Shown piece by piece: positions 18,646 through 26,008 of a stretch of DNA of 64,000 bases. The position numbers and the translations under genes are program-made. Under the pieces are notes generated by a model. That model was not told the DNA's origin, searched no databases, and saw nothing but the letters and a program-made list of their open reading frames with translations. This stretch comes from Aquitalea magnusonii (GTDB lineage Bacteria; Pseudomonadota; Gammaproteobacteria; Burkholderiales; Chromobacteriaceae), in the NCBI RefSeq assembly GCF_002217795.2, contig NZ_AP018823.1:1984001-2048000 (forward strand). Direction: 5' to 3'. Each line of letters begins with the position of its first letter. Positions within the stretch are counted from its first letter, which is position 1.

Positions 18646-18928
18646 CTTTGGTTCGAGCGGACAAGCAAATCAGGGCAGCTTTGCTTGCCGCTCAACCTAC
18701 ACGTTCCTGAGCGTCCGCTTTTCTAAGGGTCAACCGGCAGCAAAGGGGCGAAAGCTGAAGCCCACTTTCTCATCTAAATTGTCTGTTCTATGTTGGCCAG
18801 CGGGCACCAGCGCCCTGGTCAGGCATGACTGGCACGGCTGTCAACAACCACCAGCGCCCGCATTTGATAGCTTTTTCTTTGAATTCAGGGGTAAAGCGCT
18901 GTGTGCTCAATGGTGTTATACTACCTCT

Positions 18929-19014
18929 CGCAGCCCTATAAAGCCCTCTCCCAGCCCACTTACTGGTGATGGAACTAGGTTAGCCTCAGGCCCCTTTGGG
19001 GGCCTCACTATTTT
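18929..19014 (+). ncRNA. Possible small RNA
   Basis: TATACT at 18917-18922 resembles a -10 box. About 60 bases further on, AGGCCCC-TTTG-GGGGCCT followed by CACTATTTT (18988-19014) is a convincing terminator. Between them there is no open frame. A transcript of about 85 bases is plausible. The -35 box is weak and no known RNA family is recognised. Confidence 0.3.
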
Positions 19015-19671
19015 CAAGTCTGAATTCCACCTGCTCAAATACACAGTTCTTCAGGTCAATACAATAAGTACAAAGCTGCGTCTCCCTTTATCGTGCTGTA
19101 GTTCCTTGACACCTCAAGAAACCTCGTGGGGAGGCTTATAGCAACTGACTACGACGACAGCCAAAACTGGCCATGAAACATGGAGTACCTGACCACATTG
19201 CTTTTCTGGCCAACATGCTGATAGGAGGTAGGTCAGTTGCTGGTGCCTCTTCGGCTAGAGCAGCTTTTCGATAGCTCGAAGGACAAGAGATGGTTTTAAC
19301 AGAACTTTGGATAGGCCTGGAGTTGTTTAGTCAAATCCAAAATCCAGTCTTAGACGGAGCTTAAATCTAACACGACATGCCATGGATGTTGGATCTTCGC
19401 GCCCTTGATCAATAGGTCGCCCCCCTCCCTCTCTTGGACCCGGATGCTTCAACACTATAATTTTTCATTATTTGACTTATTTTCCCTATAATTTCAAACT
19501 TTGCATCTAATTTATTTCATTTATTTTAATGACCACACGACACATGCCATTGAAAACAAAAGAATTGTAGTTTCATGCTTTGGGTGAACCGACATTGACA
19601 TAGACGTCGAGCGACACATAAGCTTACCAGAACGACAGAGAAGCTTGCATACGACGACATATAAAGCTGCA

Positions 19672-19702
19672 ACAAAGCCCGCAAACGCGGGCTTTGTCTT
19701 TT
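19672..19702 (+). terminator. Intrinsic terminator
   Basis: ACAAAGCCCGC-AAAC-GCGGGCTTTGT, followed by CTTTT, is a perfect 11-base stem. No gene is recognised immediately upstream, so it may end an unrecognised RNA or be left from a lost gene. Confidence 0.65.
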
Positions 19703-19740
19703 CTGACATTCATTAAGTACATTATTGATTTTGATCCTAT

Positions 19741-19770
19741 AATTCACATGGCATTTGCCATGTGAATTTT
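19741..19770 (+). promoter_or_regulatory. Terminator-like hairpin in the WYL-gene leader
   Basis: AATTCACATGGC and GCCATGTGAATT form a perfect 12-base stem around ATTT (28 bases, 19741-19768), running into a T-rich tail. It lies 16 bases before the start codon of the downstream gene. A TATAAT box at 19737 overlaps its left edge. It may be an operator palindrome or an attenuator. Confidence 0.5.
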
Positions 19771-19784
19771 TACTAGAAGGAAAC

Positions 19785-20075
19785 ATGCTTGATAAGATAA
19801 TTGCTGCAATTAATGATCGAAAAGTGATCTCACTCAACTATGATGGCCTTGATCGACTTATAGAGCCACATGCGGTAGGAGTGTCTTCTGCAGGAAACGT
19901 TGCTTTACTCTGCTTTCAAATAGCAGGCGATCACACCACTGCTGGTCATGATTGGAATCTTTTCACATTATCAAAAATTACCAATTTGGATGTCACAGAT
20001 AGTAATTTTGAATCACCACAACCAGGTTATAAGCGAGGAGATAGAGGGATGACGAAAATATATGCAGAATTATAA
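19785..20075 (+). CDS. WYL-like small protein
   Basis: A 96-residue protein with AGAAGGAAA just before the ATG at 19785. The sequence INDRKVISLNYDGLDRLIEPHAVG...WNLFTLSKITNLDV follows the WYL domain pattern: an Sm-like beta barrel with an r.i.P...g...W....l.ki..l core. WYL domains often act as ligand sensors in transcription regulators of defence and CRISPR loci. This one has no HTH attached. It faces the convergent zinc-hook ATPase gene across a terminator. A link between the two is possible but unproven. Confidence 0.65.
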   Translation: MLDKIIAAINDRKVISLNYDGLDRLIEPHAVGVSSAGNVALLCFQIAGDHTTAGHDWNLFTLSKITNLDVTDSNFESPQPGYKRGDRGMTKIYAEL

Positions 20076-20078
20076 TAA

Positions 20079-20110
20079 CAACAGCCACCATGAATGGTGG
20101 CTGTTGTTTT
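20079..20110 (+). terminator. Intrinsic terminator between WYL gene and ATPase
   Basis: ACAACAGCCACC-ATGAAT-GGTGGCTGTTGT, followed by TTTG, is a perfect 12-base stem placed 4 bases after the WYL stop codon. The A-rich left flank also allows termination of the convergent minus-strand gene. Confidence 0.75.
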
Positions 20111-20148
20111 GTACACATTACGAAGAAGGGTCTAAGTGCATGAAAACC

Positions 20149-22440
20149 CTAAGATGCGGAGCCAGAATGAACAATTTGCAATGAGCGCTGACAGAATGTT
20201 TTTAACTCCGTCGAATTGACTTGTACAGTATCAGCATTGCCTGGGTTCGTATCATGGTGAAACTTCCCTGCGTAATCATTAATTTCCTGAAGCTCTTCAA
20301 TGAGCGGATGCAAATAAGCAACCGGGTGTGGCAAAGTCATTTCATTGGCATACGACAGGACTTGACCAAACATAAGCCCCTGCGGAATAAAACCTGGGAA
20401 GCGCCGGTGAAGATACCCCTCCAGAAATGGTCGAATAGCCTTAGCTACAGACCTCGAATCTAGCGCTCCAGTCTCACAGTACTCCGAAAGCATTCTATGG
20501 TGACGATAGTACCTAGACTCACACTCTTTCTCAACATCAAATTTTTCTAAGACGCTATAACCATCTTGAGCCTGCCGAAGCTGAAAAACACTAACTTGCG
20601 TTTGCCCATCTTTGGAATTTAAATCATCAAGAATATCACGAATAAAATATGGATCATGAGCCAAAACGATCAATTGCTCAACTTTTGAGTAGAGCTGTTT
20701 TAATACAACCCTTGTATGGTGTTTTCTATTTAAATCTAAGCTACACATTGGATCATCTATTACAACTATTCGCTTCGACAGGTCTGGGTCGGATAGGGTT
20801 GTGGCAATAAAAAATGAAAACGCTAACGTCCTTTTGTCTCCTTCGCTTAGCGCTGTAGCAAAACGTGGAGCCCCCCCTTGTAGGGCAACTGATTTTCCGC
20901 GGAGCTTTAAACCATACTCACTACGCGGAGCCCCCCCTCTAAAGTTCGCATCCATTTTTTCGATGCGAAAGTCGGCACCAAACTTTGCGAGCAGTGCATT
21001 TATATCATCTTCATACTTTCCAAGCACATTTGTCATCAATGTGTCTAAATCATCTCTGGCTTTCTTTTTTATCTTATCAAAACCATCAGCATTAATTTTT
21101 GCCTTCCCAAATTTATCAAATAGATCTATCACCTCTGGCTCATATCTTCGCTTTGAAAGCTGCAGCCTAGATATTTGCACCTGCAGATCATCTTTGTTCT
21201 CTGCCTTCAAACTTGCGGTGTATTCTCGCAATGCTCGTCCAGCATCACTAATTTGCTTATTACTTTCCTGCATGAAGCCTAAAACGGCACTCCAGAGCTC
21301 CTGCGCCTTAGCTAATTCTGCGCCATCGCCAATGAAAAAAACGGGATTTGCTTGTTTTTTAATGGCCAGTGCCAAAAGAAGTTTTTTCAATTCATCGAGT
21401 GACTTTGCTGCCCCACACCTATCAAAGCCAACAGATTCCAATTTAAAATCAGAAATCCAAGTCGAAATAATTGAATTGGCACTTGCTACGCCAGATTCAA
21501 AAACATCAAGAATAGCTTCGCCAGCTCTAAGCTCAATTCCTTTTTCTAGGCGAGAAACTTTATCCTTAAGCTGACCATAGGCCGCATTGAAATGCGTCCG
21601 ATAAGCCTTTATAAGATCTACGCCAGAAGTGTCTTGGCCACAATATGGGCAATCCATACCATTATCAAATGATTGCGCTGAACTTAACCAAGTTTCTGCG
21701 CTATTGATTGCTAATTTTTCAACATGCTTTCGAACAATTTTTTCAGCATCTTCCTGAATGTCATCTAGTGTCGTGTTCAATATTTCAAAAAAAGCCTCGA
21801 TGGACAACTGAGGAAGCTCAACCTCTAGCGGAAATGGTCGTGTGAGAATTGATGCAATGTTTGCCGCAGCCGCTATGCGATTTTGAATGGATTCGATTTG
21901 GCAGTCAGCATCTTCTATTTTATTGATTTTCTCAAAATCAGAGAGCAACACCCCAGGATGATACCCTGCCAATTGAGCCGACAACTGTTTGAGTAGGTCA
22001 TTCGCTGCAACAGCATCCTTCGTTGCTTTGTCTTCTGCCTCACGTGCAGACACTGCCGCGGCCCCGAGGGCAAATTCAAGTAAATTTTTTCGATGACCTG
22101 GACTGACAGCCCCCCCTGTATGAACGTTTTTTTCAATAAAATCAGCGTCAAAAACCACCAGTTCCTTCCGGCTTTCTGACCAAGCATTATTACTAAATGA
22201 CACTTTATGTCCACTTCCAAACTGCAAATGAACAAGGGGCTTGTGGCTGCTATCAATTGTCTTTCTTTCCGCTATTAAGGATGCATCTCCAATTGAAACG
22301 GATCGCATCAAGCTTGCAAGCGTAGATTTTCCCCTTCCATTTTCAGCATAAATTAAAGTTCCCTTGTGAAACCTAAGAGATTTACCATTTACATCACAAA
22401 GCAATCCAACACCCTGTATTTGATCAATTTTCTCCAACAT
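20149..22440 (-). CDS. Zinc-hook AAA_13 ATPase, candidate RloC/PrrC-like anticodon nuclease
   Basis: A 763-residue ATPase of the ABC/SMC-like AAA_13 group. Walker A is AENGRGKS at 32-39, and a central coiled coil carries a CPYCGQ zinc-hook-type pair near residue 263. The LSEGDKRTLAFSFF signature is followed by Walker B IVVIDDPMCSLD and an H-loop LAHDPYF. The C-terminal domain has R670-P-F-L-E674 and H728/H729. This resembles the Arg-x3-Glu...His set of the PrrC/RloC anticodon nucleases, though the Glu-His distance is longer than in PrrC. RloC proteins combine exactly these parts (ATPase, zinc hook, nuclease) and act in phage exclusion. The ATPase call is firm and the nuclease role is inference. 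It is a single gene with a divergent, AT-rich promoter side. Confidence 0.85.
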   Translation of the reverse strand: MLEKIDQIQGVGLLCDVNGKSLRFHKGTLIYAENGRGKSTLASLMRSVSIGDASLIAERKTIDSSHKPLVHLQFGSGHKVSFSNNAWSESRKELVVFDADFIEKNVHTGGAVSPGHRKNLLEFALGAAAVSAREAEDKATKDAVAANDLLKQLSAQLAGYHPGVLLSDFEKINKIEDADCQIESIQNRIAAAANIASILTRPFPLEVELPQLSIEAFFEILNTTLDDIQEDAEKIVRKHVEKLAINSAETWLSSAQSFDNGMDCPYCGQDTSGVDLIKAYRTHFNAAYGQLKDKVSRLEKGIELRAGEAILDVFESGVASANSIISTWISDFKLESVGFDRCGAAKSLDELKKLLLALAIKKQANPVFFIGDGAELAKAQELWSAVLGFMQESNKQISDAGRALREYTASLKAENKDDLQVQISRLQLSKRRYEPEVIDLFDKFGKAKINADGFDKIKKKARDDLDTLMTNVLGKYEDDINALLAKFGADFRIEKMDANFRGGAPRSEYGLKLRGKSVALQGGAPRFATALSEGDKRTLAFSFFIATTLSDPDLSKRIVVIDDPMCSLDLNRKHHTRVVLKQLYSKVEQLIVLAHDPYFIRDILDDLNSKDGQTQVSVFQLRQAQDGYSVLEKFDVEKECESRYYRHHRMLSEYCETGALDSRSVAKAIRPFLEGYLHRRFPGFIPQGLMFGQVLSYANEMTLPHPVAYLHPLIEELQEINDYAGKFHHDTNPGNADTVQVNSTELKTFCQRSLQIVHSGSAS

Positions 22441-22532
22441 TTAATTCACTCCCCATCTGAATTGCCAGAAATAAAACAGCACAATTAGTCGCATGAAGTT
22501 GCCGCCCTATGCTTTGGCAGCATTTAGCACAA

Positions 22533-22940
22533 TCACACTGTCAGCTTAGAAAATCCCACCCCAGCCGATTTGGTCACCTTGATCAGATGGTCCAGTGTCA
22601 GCCCTTGAGCAAACTTGCGGTATTTGTCGCCCTCTTTCGAACCAATCAGGCTGTTGAGCCGCTGCCAGATGTCGACGTCGGCGGCCTGCTGCTCGATCTG
22701 CTGGAATAGCGCTTGCTGGTTGTCGCGACGCTGCTCATCATCCCGGAGCAAGGCATTCAGAGCGCTCTGTTCGCTGGACAGGGTTTGTCGCTCCCCGTCT
22801 TGCGCTGCCAGCACTTCATCCAACTCGATCAGGCCGAGCGGTGTGCGATTCTGCTGCTGTGCATGCAGGGTGGCATCTGCACTTTGGCGTAGATATGTCA
22901 CCTCAGAGCAGCTTAGCCAAACCTCACAGGGCCTTACCAT
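22533..22940 (-). pseudogene. sbcC: Remnant of exonuclease subunit SbcC with internal deletion
   Basis: The 135-residue reading contains WQRLNSLIGSKEGDKYRKF and AQGLTLDHL, a hallmark stretch of SbcC just before its C-terminal ATPase lobe. Instead of continuing into the signature and Walker B motifs, it jumps in frame to IKVTKSAGVGFSKL, which resembles the extreme C-terminus of SbcC. The N-terminal half with Walker A is also missing. It therefore cannot be a functional nuclease subunit. No sbcD lies beside it. Confidence 0.75.
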
Positions 22941-22941
22941 G

Positions 22942-23193
22942 TCAGTACCTCATCTCCTTCATTGCCAAATTCGGGATATACCAGTGCAACATCTCCTGCA
23001 TCTGCCAATGCCTGGCTTGCTGGCTGGCAGCGGCCCAGCCTGCCCGAACCTGATGTTTGGGCTTGGTCAGCATGATGCCTTGTGAGGTGGTCGTCATTTC
23101 CACTTCGCCATCAAATCCAAACAGGGTAATCAGTGTCTTAGGAATGATGATTCCTTGGCCCTTGCCCACCTTCCGTATTTTGGCTTTCATCAT
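22942..23193 (-). CDS. AbrB/MazE-type DNA-binding protein, orphan antitoxin-like
   Basis: An 83-residue protein. Residues 1-47 form an AbrB/MazE swapped-hairpin domain (KIRKVGKGQGIIIPKTLITLFGFDGEVEMT). The C-terminal tail (W-rich, HWQMQEMLHWY) would normally hold a partner toxin. AGGAATGC precedes the ATG. No MazF/PIN toxin gene lies on either side: the sbcC remnant follows by 1 base and a divergent XRE gene precedes. It is probably the surviving half of a toxin-antitoxin pair or an independent regulator. Confidence 0.75.
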   Translation of the reverse strand: MMKAKIRKVGKGQGIIIPKTLITLFGFDGEVEMTTTSQGIMLTKPKHQVRAGWAAASQQARHWQMQEMLHWYIPNLAMKEMRY

Positions 23194-23384
23194 GCATTCC
23201 TCATGTACTCCAAGGCAGATTACAGCTTGATAGCATCATGCAAATATTGCAACTGCATATTCGGTTTATCAGCATGTATGAACTAACCATTAGACATTCA
23301 TACGCCCCCACCGCCATGCCACAGCGGCACAGTGGGCCAGTGCGATAATGACGAACTGCCAGACCTTCTATTGAGAAGCACGCC

Positions 23385-23654
23385 ATGATTACGGAACCCA
23401 GCACCATCAGCGTATGGGATGCGCTTGAATCCAACCCGCAACAAGCGGCCAATCTGCGTGTGCGTGCCGCTTTGATGCGCCAGATTTCCACCACGTTGAG
23501 TGAACAAGGACTGACCCAGGCGGAAGCCGCACGGCGCTGCGGAGTCAGCCAGCCGCGCATCAGCCAGTTGATGAACGGCCAGATTGCATCGTTTTCGCTG
23601 GATGCCCTGGTCAATATCGCGGCGGCGCTCGGTCAGACAGTTGAAATCCGCTAA
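23385..23654 (+). CDS. XRE-family HTH protein
   Basis: An 89-residue protein. Its HTH (LSEQGLTQAEAARRCGVSQPRISQLMNGQIASFSLDALVNIAAALG) matches the HTH_37/XRE group often found as the antitoxin of HigBA-like pairs or as small phage regulators. The N-terminus VWDALESNPQQAANLRVRAALM fits that group too. The preceding space contains no RelE/HigB toxin. It is divergent from the AbrB gene, 190 bases apart. Confidence 0.8.
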   Translation: MITEPSTISVWDALESNPQQAANLRVRAALMRQISTTLSEQGLTQAEAARRCGVSQPRISQLMNGQIASFSLDALVNIAAALGQTVEIR

Positions 23655-24048
23655 CAGGTGTATTGCTACAGCGGGTACAAACCGGAGAGATGGCTGACAG
23701 GTGTGCGGGAACATGGGTGACACTCTTGGCACCTACTCCCCGAGAAAATATTGAAAAATCAAAGACAAAACTAACTTCGCGGGTCTCGCCCCGCCGTCGA
23801 GGTACTTTACTTTTGCTTCGCCAAAAGAAAGTACCCAAAGAAAAGGCGACCCGCAGCGCTTCGAATTCCCGCCCCAGCCGCACCGCTCAGGGCGCGGCCG
23901 GAACTTGCGGCGCGCTAACGTCGCGCCGCTTCGGACAGCCGACCGCTTAATACCCTGCGCGGCACGTCTGCGTCGGCTCGCGCTGACGGGACCGGTTACT
24001 GTCGGTACAGATTATAAAAATAAGAGGAGGAACGATTCGATAATGCGC
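23655..24048. other. Intergenic region with a dispersed hairpin repeat
   Basis: About 390 bases with no gene. It includes the hairpin repeat described at 23801-23835 and then a GC-rich tract (23860-23990) rich in GCGC words, unlike the AT-rich sequence on both sides. Confidence 0.5.
23801..23835. repeat. Hairpin repeat (GGTACTTT...AAAGTACC)
   Basis: GGTACTTTACTTTTG and CAAAAGAAAGTACC pair around CTTCGC with one mismatch. The continuation CCCAAAGAAAAGGCGACCC is typical of an intergenic repeat seen in many beta- and gammaproteobacteria. Only one copy is in this window. Confidence 0.55.
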
Positions 24049-24348
24049 CTAAAATTTTGACAAACCACGATAAAGAAACATTAATGCCAACACACCATAC
24101 ATAAACATGAAAAAAATATAAGTTTTTTTGTTTTTCTCATAGAGAATTTCACCACCACGAATATAAATTACTTCTTTAGTAATCATACTATTTAAAACAT
24201 TAATCACACCTAAAATACCAATAGAAACCAAAGAATATTTTTGCATCCAATCGAATACAAAGGACGCAAGAATTTCTGCCAAAATAATTACAAACAGCAC
24301 CTTGTTTACTTTTTCCAAAGTGGACTGATTCTTGCCGAAAAATACCAT
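24049..24348 (-). CDS. Small membrane protein of unknown function
   Basis: A 99-residue protein with AGAGG 7 bases before the ATG at 24348. Three hydrophobic segments are apparent (VLFVIILAEILASFVF, LVSIGILGVINVL, FFMFMYGVLALMFLY), separated by lysine-rich turns. It is very AT-rich compared with its flanks, a sign of transfer. No family was recognised. Confidence 0.6.
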   Translation of the reverse strand: MVFFGKNQSTLEKVNKVLFVIILAEILASFVFDWMQKYSLVSIGILGVINVLNSMITKEVIYIRGGEILYEKNKKTYIFFMFMYGVLALMFLYRGLSKF

Positions 24349-24597
24349 CTGACGCCTCTAAATATCAGTTTGCCGCTTTAAACAATACCCATCATGATGT
24401 GCGGACGATTGCCGTAGCAATCTCTATCTGGCAGCCTGAACCATGCTTTCCGATGTCTGCGTAACATCTCCTGCACCAATCTCGCCCCCCTTCCATCTTC
24501 CTTCCAGGATGCATTTCTTGGCTGTTTGCAGCTTGCTCTCATGGTCGCAATATTTCAATGACATAATCAGTATACCCAGCAAGTCTTTCATCATCTG

Positions 24598-24700
24598 AAA
24601 CCACCGCACCAACGCGCCCACCAGCCCCGTCAAGCATGCCGACAGGTGGCCGGGGCGAGGTCTTAAGCGCCTGCTTTGTTTGAGCGATTTGACGTTAGCA
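24598..24700. repeat. Direct repeat, copy 1
   Basis: About 103 bases from AAACCACCGCACC to TGACGTTAGCA, matching 24852-24953 in the same direction at roughly 85 percent by eye. The best-conserved core is CCCCGTCAAGCATGCCGAC through GAGCGATTTGACGTTAGCA. Confidence 0.8.
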
Positions 24701-24851
24701 GATAGCGAAAACCGGCATATTTCGCGGCGGGACGCCCCGGTAAATCGTTGGGGCTTCCGCCCTACCTGCAAAGCCTCCTTGTAGGGTGGAGGCCTCAAAG
24801 GGGCGATCCACCGCTCAACGCTGCCGAATAAATCCATTTTCCCCATCGAAA

Positions 24852-24953
24852 AACCACCAAACCGATGCGACCAATGGCCCCGTCAAGCATGCCGACGGGT
24901 GGCCGGGGCGAGGTTTTAAGCGCCTGCCTTGTTTGAGCGATTTGACGTTAGCA
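24852..24953. repeat. Direct repeat, copy 2
   Basis: Second copy of the block at 24598, 254 bases downstream. The sequences after the two copies differ (GATAGCG versus AATCGCG), so the repeat boundary lies near GTTAGCA. Confidence 0.8.
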
Positions 24954-25301
24954 AATCGCGAGTTCAGGCGCGCCTCGCACCGGTCGGGACCTGTCGGGCA
25001 GCCGCAGGCCATGCTTGTGGGGTGGCCTTGGAGGTGAAGGAGGGCTTGGCCACTCAAGCCCTCTTTCCCGTCCGCCGCGCGGAAGCGGCAACACAAAACA
25101 TTATCCGCGCAGCGGATTCCCGCTTAGGGCTGAACCATTGGTCAATCCCACTCGCACAACCATCTATTGCCGCAATGGATATTGACCGCTAGCCTCCAAG
25201 ACTTGCGTTTAACAACGCAACGGGTTTGGCGACCCATCACCAGCAAAAAACCAAGTAAGCAACCTATTAACTTGCGTCTATTGCACGTGAAGGACATCGC
25301 C

Positions 25302-25988
25302 ATGACCGAAACCAAGCTGCATCCCCCTCCCCTTACCCTGTCCTACCTCGGCAAACCCATCCGCCTGCACCTCCACCCCCACACCTGCTGCCTGCACGGC
25401 GACGACATCCTGCAACTATTCGGCCCACGCTTGCGCCACCGCCTGCAACACATCCTCCAACAACATCCCTGCTGTAAACACCCACCACACGACAGCCCGC
25501 AACACTACTGGCCGGAAAACACTCTGCAACAGGTGCTGCGCCAAATCCATCGCCCCGCTACGGAACGCCTGCGCCACTGGCTGAACCACCAAGTCCTCCC
25601 TGCCCTGCAGCAGCGCCCAAGCGACGCCCCACGCCACGACCAGGCACTGGCCATGGCTGCGGAGGCCGGGCAGCAGATCAGCCATGCGGTATTACGTGCG
25701 GTTCTGGAACAGGGACAAGGCTGGCAGCACGGCCATTGGCTGCTGACGCTGCGCTTCACCCCCAACCACCCCAGCCGCCATACACATGGCCGACTGGTGG
25801 CGCTCAACAGCCAGGCCACACCCTTGCAGGCACTGGCTCAGCACATTGCCGCGCCGGATGGTTTGCCCAGCAGCAATGTGGAATTACTGCGGTTGGCGGA
25901 GGCTTGCCATCAGCTATTGGCCAGACGGATGAACAAACAGGCGTGGCGGGTGGAGGCGGCGGAAGACCGGACAATTGGGCCGGAGTAG
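25302..25988 (+). CDS. Hypothetical protein with a BRO-N-like N-terminus
   Basis: A 228-residue protein starting at 25302, with GAAGGA 9 bases upstream. Residues 12-40 (LSYLGKPIRLHLHPHTCCLHGDDILQLFG) resemble the opening of the BRO-N domain of phage antirepressors (f.G..iRv....g..l...DV...lG). The remainder does not match KilA or ANT domains and is unusually rich in His and Gln. This may be a domesticated phage gene at the edge of the accessory region. The family call is tentative. Confidence 0.6.
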   Translation: MTETKLHPPPLTLSYLGKPIRLHLHPHTCCLHGDDILQLFGPRLRHRLQHILQQHPCCKHPPHDSPQHYWPENTLQQVLRQIHRPATERLRHWLNHQVLPALQQRPSDAPRHDQALAMAAEAGQQISHAVLRAVLEQGQGWQHGHWLLTLRFTPNHPSRHTHGRLVALNSQATPLQALAQHIAAPDGLPSSNVELLRLAEACHQLLARRMNKQAWRVEAAEDRTIGPE

Positions 25989-26008
25989 AACCCGGCTGCG
26001 GGCCGGGT

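Larger units (their letters stand above)
18646..19740. other. Long non-coding accessory stretch
   Basis: About 1.1 kb without a supported protein gene. It holds a possible small RNA (18929-19014) and a terminator (19672-19702). The rest shows no repeats or motifs I can name. A 120-codon open frame at 18779-19141 lacks a ribosome site and protein-like composition. Confidence 0.5.
24349..25301. other. Intergenic region with repeated blocks
   Basis: About 950 bases with no supported gene. It contains two copies of a roughly 100-base repeat (24598 and 24852) and GC-rich words such as CTTCCGCCCTACCTGC (24767), typical of dispersed intergenic elements. Open frames across it (24424-24846 minus, 24815-25096 minus) run through the repeats and are not credible. 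Confidence 0.5.

Noticed and set aside
22942..23193. Complete toxin-antitoxin operon
   Set aside because: Only an AbrB/MazE-like protein is present. The frame 23201-23614 on the same strand is antisense to the XRE gene and is not a toxin.
24598..24953. CRISPR array
   Set aside because: There are only two repeat copies, each about 100 bases long and 254 bases apart, which does not fit repeat-spacer geometry.
1..25300. CRISPR-guided (CAST) transposon
   Set aside because: Tn7-like genes are present, but no cas gene and no array of spaced direct repeats could be found. The TniQ is long like TnsD rather than short as in CAST.
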